43,642 nt of DNA from the NCBI GenBank assembly GCA_002389055.1, contig DGNT01000161.1, positions 1-43,642 of the forward strand. The letters run 5' to 3'. This document shows positions 40,943 through 43,642 of the stretch, one piece after another. A program made the translations under genes and the position numbers. Position 1 is the stretch's first letter. Every line of letters starts with the position of its first letter. The notes beneath the pieces are model-generated. The model had not been told where the DNA came from. It did no database searches and was given only the letters and a program-made list of their open reading frames with translations. Source of the DNA: Alcanivorax sp. UBA4485 (GTDB lineage: Bacteria; Pseudomonadota; Gammaproteobacteria; Pseudomonadales; Alcanivoracaceae).

Positions 40943-41587
40943 ATGAAAATCCTGATTGCCGGGGCCAACGGCAAGATTGGCCGCCATCTGGTGCGCCGCC
41001 TGGCGAACAGTGACCATATCTGCCGGGCGATGGTCCGCGACCCCGCCCAGGAATGGGAGTTGCGCCAGCTGGGTGCCGACGAAGTGGTGGTGGCGGACCT
41101 GGAAGGCGATTGCCGGGCGGCGCTGATCACCTGCGACGCGGTGGTGTTCACCGCCGGTTCCGGGCCGCACACCGGCCCGGACAAGACCGTGGACGTGGAC
41201 CAGAACGGCGCCATCAATCTGATCGATCAGGCGGAGAACATGGGCGTGGACCGGTTCGTGATCGTCAGCTCCATGCGCGCCGACGAGCCGGACAGCGGCC
41301 CGGAGAAAATGCGCCACTACTTTATCGCCAAGCAGAACGCCGATAACCATCTGCGCGCCAGCAAGCTGGCCTACACCATCGTGCGGCCCGGCAAACTCAC
41401 CGAGGACGCGGGCACCGGCAAGGTGCGCGTCGCCGAACGCTTGGAGGATTTCGGTGAGATTCCCCGCGAGGACGTGGCGGCGGTGCTGCAGGCGGTGCTC
41501 GAAACCCCGGCCGCCGCCGGCCGCGAATTCGACCTGCTGTCCGGCGACCAGCCCGTCGAAGACGCCATCACCGCCTTCACCCGCTGA
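40943..41587 (+). CDS. NAD(P)-binding atypical SDR (NmrA/YwnB-like)
   Basis: 214 residues. The N-terminal ILIAGANGKIGRHLVRRLA is an atypical-SDR nucleotide-binding motif (GxxGxxG), CDAVVFTAGSG closes the fourth strand, FVIVSSMRADEPDSG replaces the usual Ser-Tyr-Lys catalytic region, and YTIVRPGKLTEDAGTGKV is the NAD(P)H-binding_10 type signature. A canonical YxxxK is not evident (HYFIAK could stand in, as Tyr-x-x-x-Lys: YFIAK). Such proteins act as flavin or quinone reductases or redox sensors; the role here is unknown. AAGGAGA lies nearby the ATG; a GTG at 40928 in frame is less likely. Confidence 0.85.
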   Translation: MKILIAGANGKIGRHLVRRLANSDHICRAMVRDPAQEWELRQLGADEVVVADLEGDCRAALITCDAVVFTAGSGPHTGPDKTVDVDQNGAINLIDQAENMGVDRFVIVSSMRADEPDSGPEKMRHYFIAKQNADNHLRASKLAYTIVRPGKLTEDAGTGKVRVAERLEDFGEIPREDVAAVLQAVLETPAAAGREFDLLSGDQPVEDAITAFTR

Positions 41588-41592
41588 GGGAT

Positions 41593-41621
41593 TTGTGGGA
41601 GCGGGCCCTGCCCGATCCCAC
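41593..41621. repeat. Single REP-like hairpin
   Basis: TTGTGGGAGCGGGCCCTGCC (from 41593) equals the outer arm of the 13636-13779 element. Here it forms a compact hairpin: GTGGGA and CGGGC (41595-41606, one unpaired base between) against GCCCG and TCCCAC (41610-41621). No T-run follows. It lies six bases after the SDR stop. Confidence 0.75.
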
Positions 41622-41707
41622 CAATACTTCCCGCCGTTGCCGCTACCTGGAAAGTGAATCCGTTCAAAAAATATACATTCTGTCTCCCGCCAGCACTGGA
41701 CGTTTAA

Positions 41708-41749
41708 TATTCAACGGATGTAGAGTTTTTATTCATCGGATGATGAATA
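41708..41749 (+). promoter_or_regulatory. Candidate operator: paired 13-mers and a palindrome
   Basis: TATTCAACGGATG (41708-41720) and TATTCATCGGATG (41730-41742) differ at one base and start 22 bases apart, two helical turns. The second overlaps a perfect inverted repeat TATTCATC-GGAT-GATGAATA (41730-41749). The region (41650-41785) is strongly AT-rich for this genome and contains TATACA (41672-41677), a possible -10. All lie upstream of the depolymerase gene. Confidence 0.5.
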
Positions 41750-41785
41750 GTCCGGTGCATAACAATGACAAACGGGAGAATAACG

Positions 41786-43642
41786 ATGAAAATCAAGGCT
41801 TTGGCGGCCTTCGCGGGCGCCATGCTATCGACCGCCCTGACCGCGGCGCTGTGCGCCAGCCCGGCACAGGCGGGCGCCTGGCAGGATAATCTGTCGCTCG
41901 GCGGCTTTAACAACGTCCATCTCTATACCCCGGACAGCGACTCCCCGGTGGGCACCGGCAAAGCCCTGCTGGTGGTGCTGCACGGCTGCACCCAATCCAT
42001 CAACGCCTACAAAACCGCGAATCTGGAAACCGCCGCCGAGGAATTCGGCATGGTGGTGGCGGTGCCGGACGCCATGAACAAGGCGGGCTTCAGCTGCTGG
42101 TCCTACTGGCAGGGCACCAAATCCCGCAGCGCCGGCGACTATAAGAATCTGATCGATCTGGCCAACGAACTGTCCTCGGACAGCGGTCGCGATATCGACC
42201 CCAATCAGGTGTATATCGCCGGGTTGTCGTCCGGGGCCAGCTTCGCCAACACCACCGCCTGCCTGGCGCCGGACGTGTTCGCCGGGGTCGGCGTGAGTGC
42301 CGGGCCCAGCGTCGGCACCAGTTCCAGCGGCGCCATCGGTCCCTGCGAGCAGGCCGACGTGGAAAGCCGTTGCCGCAACCTGGGCGGCGCCTACCAGAGC
42401 GCCTTCGACACCCAGGTCGCGTCCATCGCCCACGGCGACGCGGACACCACCGTGAACACCTGCTACAACCGGCAGAACGCCGAAGGCATGGCCGGGCTCT
42501 ACGGTGTCAGCGAGCTGTCCGGCAGTACCACGCTGAACCAGGACGGCGGCAGCGCGGAAGAGTACCTGTGGCAGGATGGCCGCGTGTCGATGCTGTGGCT
42601 GAACGGCCTGGACCATTCCTGGTCCGGTGGCCAGGGCGCCTCCGGCAGCTACATCGGCAGTGCCAGCATCAACTACGCCCGTTATCTGGGCGAGTTCTTC
42701 AGCAACAACAACGCCCGGGTTGACCGTAATCTGGCGCCCTCGCTGTCCCAGGTCAGTGCCACGCCGGACGGCGACCGCATTCAGGTGAGCGGTTACGCCG
42801 ACGACGAAGACGGCACCGTGAGCCGCGTTGATATCGTTATCGACGGTCTCGACGGCGGCGGTGACAGCCTCACCACCGGGGTCGATGGCACCGGTTTTTT
42901 CCAGGGCTCCAGCGCCACGCTCGCCGACGGCCTTTACTCGGTGGCGGTGATCGCCGTGGATAACAACGACGGCGAAAGCGAGCCCACCGTGAACACCGTG
43001 CGGGTGGGCCCGGAGCCGCCGCCGAGCGCGCCGGTGCTCAGCGATATCGGCGTCAGCCTGGACGGCCAGTGCGCCACCGTCAGCGGTGAAGTGGTGGACG
43101 AGAACCAGGACCTGGCCAGCGTCACCGTGACGTTCTCCACCGGGGCCACCGCCGCCGAACTGGACGGCGTGCGTTACTCGGCGCGCGCCTGCGGCCTGTC
43201 CGGCGGCGCCAACAGCGCCACCGTGGTGGCCGAGGACCAGGGTGGTCTGAGCGCCAGTGACCAGATCGATTTCGTGATCGACGCGGGCCAGGTGGCCACC
43301 CTGGACCAGCACATCAGTGCCGGCCGTCTGGACTACACCAACTACGCCAACTGCTACCTGGAATACAGCACCGCCGCGTTCAAGCTGAACGAAATCGACA
43401 CCGGCGGCCAGTGCCAGTGGCAGGACGGCGACGCCAGCTGCGTGGGTCCGGTTCAGGCCTGTTCCGGCAGTGGCGGGGGTGACGATGGCGGCGACGACGG
43501 CGGTGATCCACCCACCGATCCGGACGACGGCTGCCAGGCGGAAACCACCTACAACTACTACCACAAGACCGCCGGGCGGGCGTACAGCACCGGGAACTAT
43601 TACACCCCGGATTACTTCGCCCAGGGCAGTGACCAGCCGATG
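41786..43642 (+). CDS. Secreted PHB/polyester depolymerase, cut at the window end
   Basis: Open from ATG 41786 (GGGAG seven bases before) to the last base, 619 codons without a stop. Signal peptide KIKALAAFAGAMLSTALTAA ending at A-Q-A. The esterase domain (about 30-315) has the oxyanion motif His66-Gly-Cys68 (VVLHGCTQS), the lipase box GLSSG with Ser148, Asp218 or Asp220 (AHGDADTTV) and His277 (GLDHSWSGG), the catalytic set of extracellular poly(3-hydroxybutyrate) depolymerases. Two Ig/FnIII-like modules follow (LSQVSATPDGDRIQVSGYA; LSDIGVSLDGQCATVSGEV), then a Cys-rich segment, a Gly/Asp linker (SGGGDDGGDDGGDPPTDPDD) and the start of another module (ETTYNYYHKTAGRAYSTGNY), probably substrate-binding. 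Polymer specificity is unproven. Confidence 0.88.
   Translation, partial: MKIKALAAFAGAMLSTALTAALCASPAQAGAWQDNLSLGGFNNVHLYTPDSDSPVGTGKALLVVLHGCTQSINAYKTANLETAAEEFGMVVAVPDAMNKAGFSCWSYWQGTKSRSAGDYKNLIDLANELSSDSGRDIDPNQVYIAGLSSGASFANTTACLAPDVFAGVGVSAGPSVGTSSSGAIGPCEQADVESRCRNLGGAYQSAFDTQVASIAHGDADTTVNTCYNRQNAEGMAGLYGVSELSGSTTLNQDGGSAEEYLWQDGRVSMLWLNGLDHSWSGGQGASGSYIGSASINYARYLGEFFSNNNARVDRNLAPSLSQVSATPDGDRIQVSGYADDEDGTVSRVDIVIDGLDGGGDSLTTGVDGTGFFQGSSATLADGLYSVAVIAVDNNDGESEPTVNTVRVGPEPPPSAPVLSDIGVSLDGQCATVSGEVVDENQDLASVTVTFSTGATAAELDGVRYSARACGLSGGANSATVVAEDQGGLSASDQIDFVIDAGQVATLDQHISAGRLDYTNYANCYLEYSTAAFKLNEIDTGGQCQWQDGDASCVGPVQACSGSGGGDDGGDDGGDPPTDPDDGCQAETTYNYYHKTAGRAYSTGNYYTPDYFAQGSDQPM

Noticed and set aside
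41825..43564. Minus-strand open frame of 579 codons opposite the depolymerase gene
   Set aside because: Low-complexity Val/Gly/Ala/His composition; the plus strand has a signal peptide, lipase box and catalytic residues and stays open to the window end.

Overview
The window reads as chromosome of a GC-rich marine gammaproteobacterium, most likely Alcanivoracaceae (Alcanivorax or a close genus). The reasons are the alaC-hom-thrC order, the BCCT transporter with its own porin, a GMC alcohol/choline dehydrogenase, an extracellular polyhydroxyalkanoate-type depolymerase, a complete pel locus, and intergenic repeats of the TTGTGGGAGCGGGC type. The genus is inferred from gene content. I see no plasmid, phage, insertion sequence, CRISPR array, rRNA or tRNA.

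Layout. 1-3477: end of an alaC-like aminotransferase, then homoserine dehydrogenase and threonine synthase, closed by two terminators. 3785-6615: outer-membrane porin and BCCT osmolyte transporter. 6616-9486: three copies of a long inverted-repeat family around a class C beta-lactamase-like hydrolase and a translationally coupled Mpo1-like protein/truncated haemoglobin pair. 9487-13617: a CoA-transferase, divergent from trmH, a small methyltransferase and a DegP/DegQ-type periplasmic protease. 13636-13779: a 144-base element that folds on paper into a perfect cloverleaf. 13793-18609: a membrane-anchored beta-helix protein, a GMC oxidoreductase, a DUF3047 protein and an HNH endonuclease. 18771-30953: the Pel exopolysaccharide operon, pelABCDEFG, in Pseudomonas order, but with PelB encoded by two overlapping genes. 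31141-40265: a DUF3080 protein, divergent from an alpha-2-macroglobulin lipoprotein and PbpC (the yfhM-pbpC pair). 40331-43642: Blc lipocalin, an SDR-type protein and a secreted depolymerase cut by the window end.

How the genes work together. Pel is the largest unit: PelD (c-di-GMP receptor), PelE, PelF (glycosyltransferase) and PelG form the inner-membrane synthase/exporter, PelA modifies the polymer in the periplasm, and PelB with PelC form the outer-membrane exit. Here the inner-membrane anchor of PelB and its TPR/barrel part are separate chains, the second with its own signal peptide. The A2M/PbpC pair is thought to guard and repair the periplasm.

The items most worth a second look are: the split PelB; the repeat family whose stems differ between copies but stay self-complementary through compensatory changes; the gap-free cloverleaf at 13636-13779; a probable AUU start codon on pbpC behind an 11-base anti-Shine-Dalgarno match; and paired 13-mers plus a palindrome in front of the depolymerase gene.
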